From: Algoriphagus kandeliae
GTDB taxonomy: Bacteria; Bacteroidota; Bacteroidia; Cytophagales; Cyclobacteriaceae
NCBI RefSeq assembly: GCF_004571135.1
Contig: NZ_SPSB01000002.1
Span: forward strand, 124,001 to 188,000
Reading direction: 5' to 3'
DNA: 64,000 nt
A program made the translations under genes and the position numbers. The first letter of the stretch is position 1; every line of letters starts with the position of its first letter. Of the stretch, positions 47,487 through 55,963 are shown one piece after another. The notes under the pieces are model-generated. The model saw nothing but the letters and a program-made list of their open reading frames with translations. It had not been told where the DNA came from and ran no database searches.

Positions 47487-49019
47487 TTAGCAAAGAATAC
47501 AGAATCCGGTCTCATCGGTCAGATGGTCTCCGGGATTTCTCCAACCAAAACTATCCTCGATCATTTCGTCGGAGTTGCGAGGACCCCAAGTACCCACAGA
47601 GTATCCATAGGTATTGACGGCTGGATTATTTTCCCAGCATTTCAAGATAGGATCCACGAAACGCCAAGCTGCCTCCACTTCATCAGCCCGGGCATAAAGT
47701 GTGGTATCGCCCTGCATGGCATCCAAAAGCAGGCGCTCGTAAGCATCCATAACCTGAGCAGACTCAAGATCTGAATAGTAGAATTCCATATTTGCTTGAT
47801 CCACATGGAAGCCTAAACCCGGAACTTTCACACCAAATTTGATCAGAATTCCTTCATTTGGTTGGATACGGATAATGAGCTTGTTGTCCTTTCGGTAAGC
47901 ATCCTGACTCATAAATACCTCATGAGGAGGAGTTTTGAAGTGAATAACCGCTTCCGTCACCTTGGTTGGCATGGCCTTACCAGTGCGAACATAGAAGGGA
48001 ACTCCCTTCCAGCGCCAGTTATCCACATAAAACTTGATTGCCGCGAAGGTTTCCGTAGTCGATTCCGGATTGACTCCTTCCTCTTCCCGATATCCTTTGT
48101 GTGTTCTCCCCTCAATTTGAGTAGTGACATATTGCCCCCGAAGCGTATTCTTGATAATTTCTTCATCGGATTTCATAATTCGAAGAGACTTCAAAGCCTT
48201 CACTTTTTCATCCCGGATCTCCTCCGCATCGGCACTGATCGGCGGCTCCATCACGATGAGAGAAACAATCTGAAGCAAGTGGCTTTGGAACATATCCCGC
48301 AGAGCCCCAGACTTGTCATAATAGCCTCCACGCTTTTCCACACCAACGGTCTCGGCATTGGTGATTTCTACATGGTGAATGTAGCGGCGATTCCAAAGGG
48401 GCTCAAAAATGGAATTTGAAAAACGGGTAACGAGCAGATTCTGCACCGTCTCCTTTCCTAAATAATGATCGATTCGATAGACCTGCTTTTCTTCAAAATA
48501 ATGATGCAGGGTTTCGTTCAGTTTCTTGGCAGATTCCAGATCGTAACCAAAAGGCTTTTCCACAATCAATCTCCTGAAGCCACCATTTTCTTGGCTTAGG
48601 TTTGCCTCATTGAGGTTTTTGGCGATGGTGCCATACAAACTGGGAGGAGTGGAAAGGTAAAAAATATAATTGCCCTGCGTTTGGTACTGTTCATTCAGCT
48701 CGGCAATCTTTTGAGCTAGATCATCATAACTTCTATCGTATTCACTTCCCAAATCGTGGTAGTGAAACTTCTCAGCAAAGGTTTTGATGAATTCGTCTTC
48801 CTGCTTTGCAATGGCTTTTTGTAGAAAAGGACTTTTCCAGATGGATTTATCCCGAAACTCCTTGTCGGAAAGTTGGCTACGGCTCACCCCGAGTACGGCA
48901 AAAGATTCAGGAAGGTGTCCATCTTTGTAAAGATCAAAAATAGCAGGAATGAGTTTACGAGTTGTCAGGTCACCGGATGCCCCGAAGATTATCAGCATCT
49001 GATTGGGTATTTTTTTCAT
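47487..49019 (-). CDS. zwf: glucose-6-phosphate dehydrogenase
   Basis: Zwf makes NADPH and 6-phosphogluconolactone. The 510-residue protein has the coenzyme loop IIFGASGDLTTRKLIPAIFD and the active-site signature YRIDHYLGKETVQNLLV. Its length is normal. It is translationally adjacent to pgl and divergent from gnd across about 190 bp, so the whole oxidative branch is encoded here. Confidence 0.96.
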   Translation of the reverse strand: MKKIPNQMLIIFGASGDLTTRKLIPAIFDLYKDGHLPESFAVLGVSRSQLSDKEFRDKSIWKSPFLQKAIAKQEDEFIKTFAEKFHYHDLGSEYDRSYDDLAQKIAELNEQYQTQGNYIFYLSTPPSLYGTIAKNLNEANLSQENGGFRRLIVEKPFGYDLESAKKLNETLHHYFEEKQVYRIDHYLGKETVQNLLVTRFSNSIFEPLWNRRYIHHVEITNAETVGVEKRGGYYDKSGALRDMFQSHLLQIVSLIVMEPPISADAEEIRDEKVKALKSLRIMKSDEEIIKNTLRGQYVTTQIEGRTHKGYREEEGVNPESTTETFAAIKFYVDNWRWKGVPFYVRTGKAMPTKVTEAVIHFKTPPHEVFMSQDAYRKDNKLIIRIQPNEGILIKFGVKVPGLGFHVDQANMEFYYSDLESAQVMDAYERLLLDAMQGDTTLYARADEVEAAWRFVDPILKCWENNPAVNTYGYSVGTWGPRNSDEMIEDSFGWRNPGDHLTDETGFCILC

Positions 49020-49208
49020 CGGGAGCAGACTATTTTAGCGAAGTGGCACATGGAAAAGGGCAAGAATCAAGGTTTTTTTCCAAAATCCAGCAAGACATCA
49101 ATCAATCGGTTAATTTTGGATCCGTGCACAAAAATAAGTGTATTTGTGAGAATCTGAGGCAGTAGGGAATAAGAGTGCCAAATATTTTAAAACAGAAAAT
49201 TGACAATC

Positions 49209-50615
49209 ATGCAAAACACGCAATATGATTTTGGTTTGATCGGATTAGGTGTCATGGGGCGGAATTTTATTCTGAATGTCGCAGACCATGGTTTTTCGGC
49301 ATTTGGCTATGACCTGGACCGTGAAAAAGTGGATGCGCTAAAGGAGGAAGGAGGAGACCTGAATCGGGTCGATGCCACGCAGGATTTGGCCACTTTTGTG
49401 CAAGCCCTTGGCAGTCCCCGTAAGATCATGTTGCTGGTACCTGCCGGAAAAATCGTCGACCAAGTCATTGATCAATTACTCCCTCACCTGGATCAAGGAG
49501 ATATCATCATCGATGGAGGAAATTCATTTTTCACGGATACGGACCGTCGGGATGCCTATTTGAGCGAAAAGGGCATTCATTTCTTCGGTTCGGGTGTATC
49601 AGGAGGAGCCAAAGGAGCTCGACGTGGACCGAGTATCATGCCCGGAGGAAACCGGGAAGCTTATGAGCATGTGCGTCCCATCTTCGAAGCCGTTGCGGCC
49701 AAGTTCCAAGGCGAGCCTTGCGTGGCTTATTTGGGCCCTAAGTCTGCCGGTAACTATGTGAAAATGGTTCACAATGGGATCGAATACGCCATGATGCAAT
49801 TGACCTCGGAAGTTTATGACCTGCTTCATCGGGGAGCTGGACTTTCAAATGATGAACTGCATCAGGTGTTTGATTCCTGGAATAAGGGAAGGCTGCAGTC
49901 CTTCTTGGTAGAAATCACAGCTGAGATTTTCCTCAAAGAAGACGAATTGGGAAATGGTCGCTTGGTGGATATGATTTTGGACAAGGCCAAGCAAAAAGGC
50001 ACAGGAAAATGGACTTCTCAAAATGCCATGGACCTAGGAATTCCAGTGCCAACCATTGATATGGCTGTCAGTATGCGAGAAATTTCCGCGTTGAAAGCAG
50101 ATCGTGAAAAGGCAGATGCCCTTTATTCCCATCCGGAAATGCCTGCTTTGGATAAGGAAGAATTGATCAGCTTGAGCGAACAAGCCCTTTATTTCGCCTT
50201 TATCATTTCTTACACCCAGGGCTTGCACCAACTGGCGGCAGCATCCAAAGAATATGGCTATGAGTTGAATCTATCCCAGATTGCGAAAATCTGGCGTGCA
50301 GGCTGTATCATTCGGGCAGGTTTATTGACGGATATTGCCGAAGCCTTTGAAGCTAAGCCTGAATTGGAAAACCTCTTGCTGGCTCCGGGCTTTGTGGAGA
50401 AAGTTCAGGGAACCTTGGATGCAGTACGAAAGACCACTCAACTAGCTATCGCAGGAGGTATTGCTATGCCGGGCCTGCTCACGACTATCAGCTACTTTGA
50501 TGCCTTTAGTAGCGGACGCCTTCCGCTTAATTTGATCCAAGCTCAGCGAGACCATTTCGGCTCACATACCTATGAGCGTATCGATCGAGAGGGAATATTT
50601 CATACCGAATGGTAA
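49209..50615 (+). CDS. gnd: 6-phosphogluconate dehydrogenase (decarboxylating)
   Basis: Gnd oxidises 6-phosphogluconate to ribulose 5-phosphate with NADP+. The 468-residue protein has FGLIGLGVMGRNFILNVADH, GGNSFFTDTDRR, the signature SGVSGGAKGARRGPSIMPGG and a C-terminal RDHFGSHTYERID. The start is the ATG at 49209; an in-frame TTG lies 9 nt upstream. A terminator follows. Confidence 0.95.
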   Translation: MQNTQYDFGLIGLGVMGRNFILNVADHGFSAFGYDLDREKVDALKEEGGDLNRVDATQDLATFVQALGSPRKIMLLVPAGKIVDQVIDQLLPHLDQGDIIIDGGNSFFTDTDRRDAYLSEKGIHFFGSGVSGGAKGARRGPSIMPGGNREAYEHVRPIFEAVAAKFQGEPCVAYLGPKSAGNYVKMVHNGIEYAMMQLTSEVYDLLHRGAGLSNDELHQVFDSWNKGRLQSFLVEITAEIFLKEDELGNGRLVDMILDKAKQKGTGKWTSQNAMDLGIPVPTIDMAVSMREISALKADREKADALYSHPEMPALDKEELISLSEQALYFAFIISYTQGLHQLAAASKEYGYELNLSQIAKIWRAGCIIRAGLLTDIAEAFEAKPELENLLLAPGFVEKVQGTLDAVRKTTQLAIAGGIAMPGLLTTISYFDAFSSGRLPLNLIQAQRDHFGSHTYERIDREGIFHTEW

Positions 50616-50637
50616 ATTGAAAAATTCTGAAATCAGG

Positions 50638-50668
50638 AAAGCTTCGGGAGAAACCTCGGAGCTTTTTT
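50638..50668 (+). terminator. rho-independent terminator after gnd
   Basis: The stem gcttcggg/ctcggagc (50641-50648 and 50655-50662, two G-U pairs) is extended by A-T pairs outside it and followed by TTTTTT. It marks the end of the core-genome block before the cassette array. Confidence 0.85.
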
Positions 50669-50759
50669 GATTGGGTTAATTCAAAAATTATTTTTAGTTA
50701 AGATGAGTCGATTTTTGGAGATCTTTTCATAAATTGCTTTTAGTTCAATTTTTAATCAG

Positions 50760-51866
50760 TTGAAAACGATTTTTATTAAAAGTGGTGTTTGGAGAAAAAA
50801 GGGATTAGTCCTGCTAGAATTTGCATACGATGAGGAGCTGAAAGAACTGGTCAAAAGCCTACCGGGTGCTGTTTGGAACGGAAAAAGAAAAGCCTGGATT
50901 CTCCCTTATCAAGATACAATTCTGGAAAGCCTATTAACTATTTTCAAAGGAAAGGCTTGGTTGGACTACTCTGGTTTTCAAAAAATCCAACCCGAAAAGC
51001 TCCCCGCCGAACTTCCTGAATTAAATCAATCCCTGAATTACGAGATTCAAAAATTTGCTGAATGGATGCAAAACCGTCGTTATGCTGCCTCCACCATTAA
51101 AACCTACAGTCAGAGTCTTAGTCTTTTCTTCAGGTTTTTAAACAATAAAAACCCCGAGGAAATCACTACGGAGGATTTGGAGAATTTTCATCAAACATAT
51201 ATTCTTAAGAGAAAATACTCCGTTTCATTTCAGTCCCAGGTGATAAATGCGGTTAAGCTATATTATTCGAATAAATTGAAGCGAAAACTTGATCCTATAG
51301 AAATCGAGCGACCCAAAAAACCAAAACTATTGCCTCATGTACTCAGCAAAGAGGATGTGAAATCAATACTTCAAGCTCACAAGAACATCAAGCATCGAAC
51401 CATGCTAAGCCTAATTTACGCCTGTGGGCTGAGAAGAGGAGAGTTACTAAATCTCAGACTCGGAGATGTAGATTCCAAAAGGGGCTTACTTCGGATCAAT
51501 CAGGGCAAAGGAGCCAAAGATCGAGTAGTGCCTATCAGTGAAAAGGTTGTAGAAATGTTAAGAGATTATTACAAAATGGAGAAACCTCAAAATTATCTAT
51601 TTGAAGGATCGAAAGCAGGAAAGCCCTATTCTGCAAAAAGCCTTGAAAATGTTTTGAATCAAGCTGTTCGGAAAGCCAAACTAAAGGATAAGCCAACTCT
51701 TCATTGGCTGCGGCATAGTTACGCAACACATCTATTGGAGTCTGGAACAGATCTAAGGTATATTCAAGAACTTTTGGGTCATGGAAGCAGTAAAACTACT
51801 GAGATATATACACATGTATCTACTAAATCCCTTCAAAAAATTAAATCTCCATTTGATGATTTATAA
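50760..51866 (+). CDS. tyrosine recombinase of the cassette array
   Basis: This is a 368-residue recombinase. An N-terminal accessory domain (residues 1-80, KSGVWRKKGLVLLEF...GKAWLDYSGFQ) is followed by a SAM-like core-binding domain (90-175). The catalytic domain has Arg225 (ACGLRRGELL), Lys in GKGAKDR (250/253), His315-x-x-Arg318 (LHWLRHSYATH), His341 and Tyr350 (LLGHGSSKTTEIYTHV). The C-terminus KSPFDDL resembles the integron-integrase end. The extra helix region between boxes that marks IntI is absent. The start is TTG at 50760; an in-frame ATG at 50703 is cut off by a stop. It points toward the array, unlike the divergent intI of class 1 integrons. Confidence 0.9.
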   Translation: MKTIFIKSGVWRKKGLVLLEFAYDEELKELVKSLPGAVWNGKRKAWILPYQDTILESLLTIFKGKAWLDYSGFQKIQPEKLPAELPELNQSLNYEIQKFAEWMQNRRYAASTIKTYSQSLSLFFRFLNNKNPEEITTEDLENFHQTYILKRKYSVSFQSQVINAVKLYYSNKLKRKLDPIEIERPKKPKLLPHVLSKEDVKSILQAHKNIKHRTMLSLIYACGLRRGELLNLRLGDVDSKRGLLRINQGKGAKDRVVPISEKVVEMLRDYYKMEKPQNYLFEGSKAGKPYSAKSLENVLNQAVRKAKLKDKPTLHWLRHSYATHLLESGTDLRYIQELLGHGSSKTTEIYTHVSTKSLQKIKSPFDDL

Positions 51867-51965
51867 AAAAATAAACGCCACAATTCTTAGGGCTTCATGG
51901 CGCTTAGCCACCCAAAACAGAACGCTATCCGCCATTTTATGGCGTAAATAAGTAAGTTGGCGGTA
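51867..51965 (+). promoter_or_regulatory. attI-like entry site
   Basis: This is the stretch between the recombinase stop and the first cassette core GTTGGCGGTA (51956-51965). It holds a perfect small hairpin, cgccat-ttt-atggcg (51930-51944), and three direct TGGCG copies (51898, 51940 and 51958) with a CGCCA at 51876. Direct binding motifs beside a GTT core are what an attI-type site contains. The recombination point would be between G51956 and T51957. No palindrome of the cassette-end type is present. Confidence 0.5.
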
Positions 51966-52100
51966 ATTTGAAGAAACAATTAACAACGAAAAACATTCAA
52001 GAAAATGAAGCTATAAGTAACTGTAAGATAGAATAAGAATTGAAATATCCTTTAATACGCAAAGTAGAAAGGGCGATTGTTAATATTAAAAAATTAGAAA

Positions 52101-52871
52101 ATGACACAGTTACAAATGATTGACAAAACAAAGTCAATAGCTCAAAATGATAAAAATATTTCTGCCGTATTTATGTACGGGTCATTTACCAAAAATGAAG
52201 GGGACAAATATTCAGATATTGAATTCTACATCTTCTTGAAGGATAAAGAAAAATTTTCCGCTGAAAATTGGGTAAGCCAAATTCATCCTTTGGCATTATA
52301 TTTTACCAACGAGTATGGAAGTGAAGTTGCCATTTTTGAAAATATGATAAGGGGGGAGTTTCATTTTTTGACAAACGACCAAATGGAAGTTATCAAATCG
52401 TGGGACGGTTTGGTAGAGTTTAGCGACTTTGACAAGATGATTTTAGTAGATAAAGAAGATTTATTGACTAACACGCTCAAAGAAATAAAAACTAAAGTAC
52501 CTGATCGAACAACAAATGAAAATATCCTGTGGTTGAGCCAATCATTGTTGAATGTTTTACTTACAACAAGCAACTTAATTAAACGACAGGAATTTGCTCA
52601 CGCATACCAAAGCTTATCAAATGTTCAAAAATATTTACTTTGGTTAATAAGAATTGAAACATACCAAACCAAACATTGGGAAAGTCCAACAAAAAGCTTG
52701 GAAAAAGACATAGATCCATATTGGTATTCGTTATTTCAGCAGACAACATCAGAATTAGATCCGACAGATATTAAAACAGCTTTCAAGAAGACATTAACAT
52801 TGACTGAAAAACTTTTTGATAATCTTGGAGTTGAAGCAAAATTAAAGGGGGTATTAAGGAGAATTGAATAA
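52101..52871 (+). CDS. lincosamide nucleotidyltransferase-like protein (Lnu(B/F/H) type)
   Basis: This 256-residue protein (cassette 1) belongs to the minimal-nucleotidyltransferase superfamily. Its N-terminal domain carries MYGSFTKNEGDKYSDIEFYI, which is the GS...D-x-E metal and nucleotide motif, and later IFENMIRGEFHF. A helical C-terminal domain follows (HAYQSLSNVQKYLLWLIR). These blocks match the Lnu(B)/Lnu(F)/Lnu(H) lincosamide adenylyltransferases, of which lnu(F) is known from class 1 integron cassettes. Whether it acts on lincosamides is unproven. The cassette's leader is unusually long (143 nt before the ATG). Confidence 0.8.
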   Translation: MTQLQMIDKTKSIAQNDKNISAVFMYGSFTKNEGDKYSDIEFYIFLKDKEKFSAENWVSQIHPLALYFTNEYGSEVAIFENMIRGEFHFLTNDQMEVIKSWDGLVEFSDFDKMILVDKEDLLTNTLKEIKTKVPDRTTNENILWLSQSLLNVLLTTSNLIKRQEFAHAYQSLSNVQKYLLWLIRIETYQTKHWESPTKSLEKDIDPYWYSLFQQTTSELDPTDIKTAFKKTLTLTEKLFDNLGVEAKLKGVLRRIE

Positions 52872-52877
52872 AAAAAC

Positions 52878-53013
52878 TACCGCCAACATTGTATAAGCGT
52901 AATGCGGGCGAAGTGGCTAAAATTTGGTATTTTGGCATCTATCAAAGTTCGTGCTAGCGGACAGTGTATTGCTCCGAAAACCCGCACTACGCTTATACTT
53001 GACCGTTAGCTGC
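52878..53013 (+). repeat. attC-like site 1
   Basis: The left box TACCGCCAAC (52878-52887) is the exact complement of the cassette's first core bases (51956-51965). The inner arms 52891-52908 and 52981-52998 pair at 17 of 18 positions. The right core is GACCGTTAGCTGC (GTT at 53005). AAC to GTT spans 123 bp. Confidence 0.85.
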
Positions 53014-53028
53014 AAGGCAAAAAAAACG

Positions 53029-53679
53029 ATGAGATACAAACCGACACCAATAAATATCATTTGCGGACTATTAATAATAGCCTCAATTTATGGTGCAATT
53101 TTCCCAGGACCTATGGGATTCGGTTTTCTTGGACTTTTTTACCTTCTTCCAATTGCCATTTTTGGTCTTCTACTTGACTATCTTGGACAAAAGACAATTA
53201 AAGGTTACAAGAGACTATTCCTAATTGAAATTGGAATTGTTTGTGTCATTGCTTTTGGCTTTGTGTGGCAAGAACGAACTAAGACCTATATAATTCCAGA
53301 CCAAAGGAACTTTGAATTTGTAGTTACAATCTATGATGTAAAAGACTCGGAAGAACTACCAGTCAGCTTTTTTACGTGGACTTATGAAAAAGAAATTCCA
53401 GAAAATGGAATTCTATTGACCTCGAACAGAATCAATTCGGACTTGCCCAAAACAGAGATGTTTACAAAAGCAGGATTAAGCCTTCAAGACAGAAATGACA
53501 CGGTTGACTTGTGCTTTGGTCGAGCAAGTACCTCTAAAATTGAGATTGATGGAGAAAATTATAACTACCAGGCCTGGAAAATAGATAAAGGCGGAACAAT
53601 CGGATATTCCTCAAGTGATATTGAAAAATTGGAGGAAGAACTAAAAAAGTATTTAAAAAGAAAAAAGCCCAGCAGCTAA
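53029..53679 (+). CDS. cassette-borne membrane protein, unknown
   Basis: This 216-residue protein (cassette 2) starts MRYKPTPINIICGLL and has three membrane segments in the first 85 residues. A soluble domain follows with IIPDQRNFEFVVTIYDVKD and a Lys-rich C-terminus. The frame is open upstream to 52924 but that part lies in attC-like site 1, so the ATG at 53029, 24 nt after the GTT core, is the start. The stop codon TAA sits inside the left box of the next site. No family recognised. Confidence 0.75.
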   Translation: MRYKPTPINIICGLLIIASIYGAIFPGPMGFGFLGLFYLLPIAIFGLLLDYLGQKTIKGYKRLFLIEIGIVCVIAFGFVWQERTKTYIIPDQRNFEFVVTIYDVKDSEELPVSFFTWTYEKEIPENGILLTSNRINSDLPKTEMFTKAGLSLQDRNDTVDLCFGRASTSKIEIDGENYNYQAWKIDKGGTIGYSSSDIEKLEEELKKYLKRKKPSS

Positions 53680-53807
53680 CATCGGCTATAGCAAATGCGG
53701 GATGACTTCTTAAAAATGAAGATATTACAACTAAACAACAATCGGTCTGGCGGACAAAGATTCGGTTTCAAAATCCCGCACTTGCAATAGCCGGGGCCGT
53801 TGCCAGT
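53672..53807 (+). repeat. attC-like site 2
   Basis: GCAGCTAAC (53672-53680) is the exact complement of the cassette's own leading bases (53005-53013). The 21-nt arms 53683-53703 and 53773-53793 pair at 19 positions. The right core is GGCCGTTGCC (GTT at 53799). AAC to GTT spans 124 bp. Confidence 0.85.
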
Positions 53808-53816
53808 AATATCAAA

Positions 53817-54902
53817 ATGACCGAAGATTTAAAACAATACGAAAAGTCCATTAAGAAAAAACACAGCTTTAGTTGGACACCTAAATTTGAAGAGGAAATA
53901 AGAACCGATTTAAATAAAACCGTAATAATTCCGATTGTAGTAAAAACTTTTGAAAAATTAGGTTGGGATTTAATTTATCAAGAAGAAACAATTGCAGAAG
54001 CTAAACGAAAAGGCGATTGGAATAGATGGACTGAAAAAATAGCGGTTTCTTTTGATTATGGTAAATTAACAATCAAAAGTGTTTCTCTAGGTAATGAAAT
54101 GTGGGACAACGGAAGAAATTCAAAGAGGGTAAAACTATTTATTCACGCATTCAAAGAAATTGAAAAAGAATACGACAGAGAAGCATTAGCCGAGTTAGAA
54201 CAAGAAGTTGAAAAGACAAATAATTGGGATGATTATGAAATACCTGAAAGTTTGCCACAACCAAAAACGAGAAAGAAACCTCAATTTTCGATTCCAATTG
54301 TTGGAGGAATAATTACTGCACTTTTATTAGGTTTTATTGTTGCTTTTCTCTCTGTAGAAGGAATTTATATAATAGGTCTTTTTGAGGTTGGTGTTGCAAT
54401 TGCAATGGGTTTTATACTAAAACAGTTAATTAAAATAAGTAATTACACCTTTTACGACAATTTACACTATCTATTAATTGGAATGATTTTGATAACATAT
54501 ATTTCAAATCAATATTTTCAGTATCAAATAATATTAAATCAAAACAACTTTCAACCTTTTAGTTTTTGGGAATTTATGCAAGCTAGATTTGAAGTAGGAT
54601 TAACAATCAAACAACTAAATACTGGTTGGATAGGACTATTAATAAGTTGGGTTTTACAATTAGTAATCACATATTTTGTTGGAATTTTAAGACTTTCTTC
54701 AAGCTTAATATCTTATTCACTTGAAAGAGTACCAATGGAAGTTGTGGATTTTGCTTACTACCATTTTGTTAAAGAAAAAACAGAAGACCAAGTAAGAGAA
54801 GAATTATCAAAAATGGGGTGGACTGAAAAACAAGACCAAGAAGAAGTTTTTGAAGCAATAGGTGCTATGCAAGGAGCAACAGAAATGAATCGAATGGAAT
54901 AA
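53817..54902 (+). CDS. cassette-borne membrane protein, unknown, 361 aa
   Basis: Cassette 3 encodes a cytoplasmic N-terminal domain (residues 1-155, WTEKIAVSFDYGKLTIKS... then an acidic helix). About five membrane segments follow (residues 160-310), then a cytoplasmic helical tail with EDQVREELSKMGWTEKQDQEEV, which looks like a UBA-type or small helical adaptor. The start is 18 nt after the GTT core. No family is recognised; the layout of a soluble domain, membrane block and adaptor tail is compatible with an envelope-stress or defence role, but nothing proves it. Confidence 0.75.
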   Translation: MTEDLKQYEKSIKKKHSFSWTPKFEEEIRTDLNKTVIIPIVVKTFEKLGWDLIYQEETIAEAKRKGDWNRWTEKIAVSFDYGKLTIKSVSLGNEMWDNGRNSKRVKLFIHAFKEIEKEYDREALAELEQEVEKTNNWDDYEIPESLPQPKTRKKPQFSIPIVGGIITALLLGFIVAFLSVEGIYIIGLFEVGVAIAMGFILKQLIKISNYTFYDNLHYLLIGMILITYISNQYFQYQIILNQNNFQPFSFWEFMQARFEVGLTIKQLNTGWIGLLISWVLQLVITYFVGILRLSSSLISYSLERVPMEVVDFAYYHFVKEKTEDQVREELSKMGWTEKQDQEEVFEAIGAMQGATEMNRME

Positions 54903-54906
54903 ATAC

Positions 54907-55042
54907 TACTGGCAACAATGTATAAAAAAATAGGCGAAACAGTACTAAATTCAAGGCTTTTGGCTCGTATCAAACTTTGTGTTTAATTGAAAGTTCAGCA
55001 CTTCGAAATCGCCTACTTTTCATATACTAACCGTTGGACTCA
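54907..55042 (+). repeat. attC-like site 3
   Basis: TACTGGCAAC (54907-54916) is the exact complement of the cassette's leading GTTGCCAGTA (53799-53808). The inner arms 54920-54937 and 55009-55027 pair imperfectly. The right core is AACCGTTGGACTC (GTT at 55033). AAC to GTT spans 122 bp. Confidence 0.85.
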
Positions 55043-55050
55043 ATTCTAAA

Positions 55051-55380
55051 ATGGCAAAGCAGAATCCTTGGATAATCGGAATATTAGGTTTTGGAGTTTT
55101 TCTATACCTAGCATGGAATAATTTTCAAATACTATTTGCTCCATGGACAAAAACAGCAGAAGCCAAAGCAGTGATTACAGAAAATGCTCTTGGGTATGGG
55201 CCAATGGGGAGAGGATTTACTCAAATTATCACGATATCCTATCAGGTTGACGATTCAGTTTATGTTCAGAAGAAAAAACTTTCTCAGAGGATCGATAAAA
55301 AGGAAATTGGATCAAAGGTATTAATAGAATATGCCGTTAAAGATCCTGGCAATTTTGAAATCAAAGGTTTTTTGAAATAA
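55051..55380 (+). CDS. DUF3592-like membrane protein
   Basis: Cassette 4, first gene. It encodes 109 residues with one N-terminal membrane helix (IIGILGFGVFLYLAW). A small beta domain follows (ITISYQVDDSVYVQKKKL, IGSKVLIEYAVKDPGNFEI), the pattern of DUF3592-type proteins. The start is 18 nt after the GTT core. Function unknown. Confidence 0.65.
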   Translation: MAKQNPWIIGILGFGVFLYLAWNNFQILFAPWTKTAEAKAVITENALGYGPMGRGFTQIITISYQVDDSVYVQKKKLSQRIDKKEIGSKVLIEYAVKDPGNFEIKGFLK

Positions 55381-55418
55381 TGAACTAATATTTTTATCAA
55401 AAAACTTTATCTTCCAAC

Positions 55419-55822
55419 ATGGAATCAATTGACTTCATTTCTGAGATAGTGGTTTTCAAACCCTCCCAAGGTAGTAATGAATTTGAAATCATTTTGGATG
55501 GGGAGCACGATACGGTTTGGGTCACCGAACAGCAGCTTGTTGAGTTATTTGGTAAAGCTAGAAGAACGATTGGTGAGCACATCCGAAATATTTACAAAGA
55601 GGGAGAATTGGAAAAAGAGTCAACTTGGCGGAATTTCCGCCAAGTTCAAAAAGAAGGGCAAAGAATAGTAAAAGGGAAGTTTAAGCTTATAATTTGGATG
55701 AAAGATGAATAAGAAAAATAAGTGAAAATACATTGGTCGCCCTGGCATTGGCAGTAGCACAAAGTTTACCCGAGCAAAGGGATTTGATAATAAAACTGAT
55801 AGTGAACCTAATAAAGAACTGA
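55419..55822 (+). pseudogene. decayed RhuM-like DNA-binding protein plus unidentified C-terminal remnant
   Basis: Cassette 4, second gene. The open part (55419-55712, 97 codons) matches the start of RhuM-family proteins: DTVWVTEQQLVELFGKARRT, then GEHIRNIYKEGELEKEST. It should continue into a YNLD motif. Those codons (55688-55699) exist but in another frame, followed by an in-frame TGA at 55706. The same frame then encodes a hydrophobic tail (TLVALALAVAQSLPEQRDL...) that ends at 55822 inside the left box of the next site. Full RhuM proteins are over 300 aa. A frameshift plus a large internal deletion is the simplest reading; the tail may come from a different gene. Confidence 0.6.
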
Positions 55823-55956
55823 GTCCAACATCACCTTGAATCCAGCGGGCGGTTTCGAGTAAACAGAAAGTTTAGTATCTTTAAGAAGTTAGGAGCAGGC
55901 TGGAAGAGAACGGCTCCGAATGCCCGCCATCTCCAAGCTGAATCCCGTTAATTTTT
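55820..55956 (+). repeat. attC-like site 4
   Basis: TGAGTCCAAC (55820-55829) is the exact complement of GTTGGACTCA (55033-55042) that opens the cassette. The inner arm gcgggc (55845-55850) pairs with gcccgc (55922-55927), with weaker pairing around it. The right core is TCCCGTTAATT (GTT at 55947). AAC to GTT spans 123 bp. Confidence 0.8.
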
Positions 55957-55963
55957 AATAAAT

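Noticed and set aside
52924..53028. N-terminal extension of the cassette 2 membrane protein
   Set aside because: The extension is open only by chance through the palindromic recombination site; the ATG at 53029 sits at the usual distance from the GTT core.
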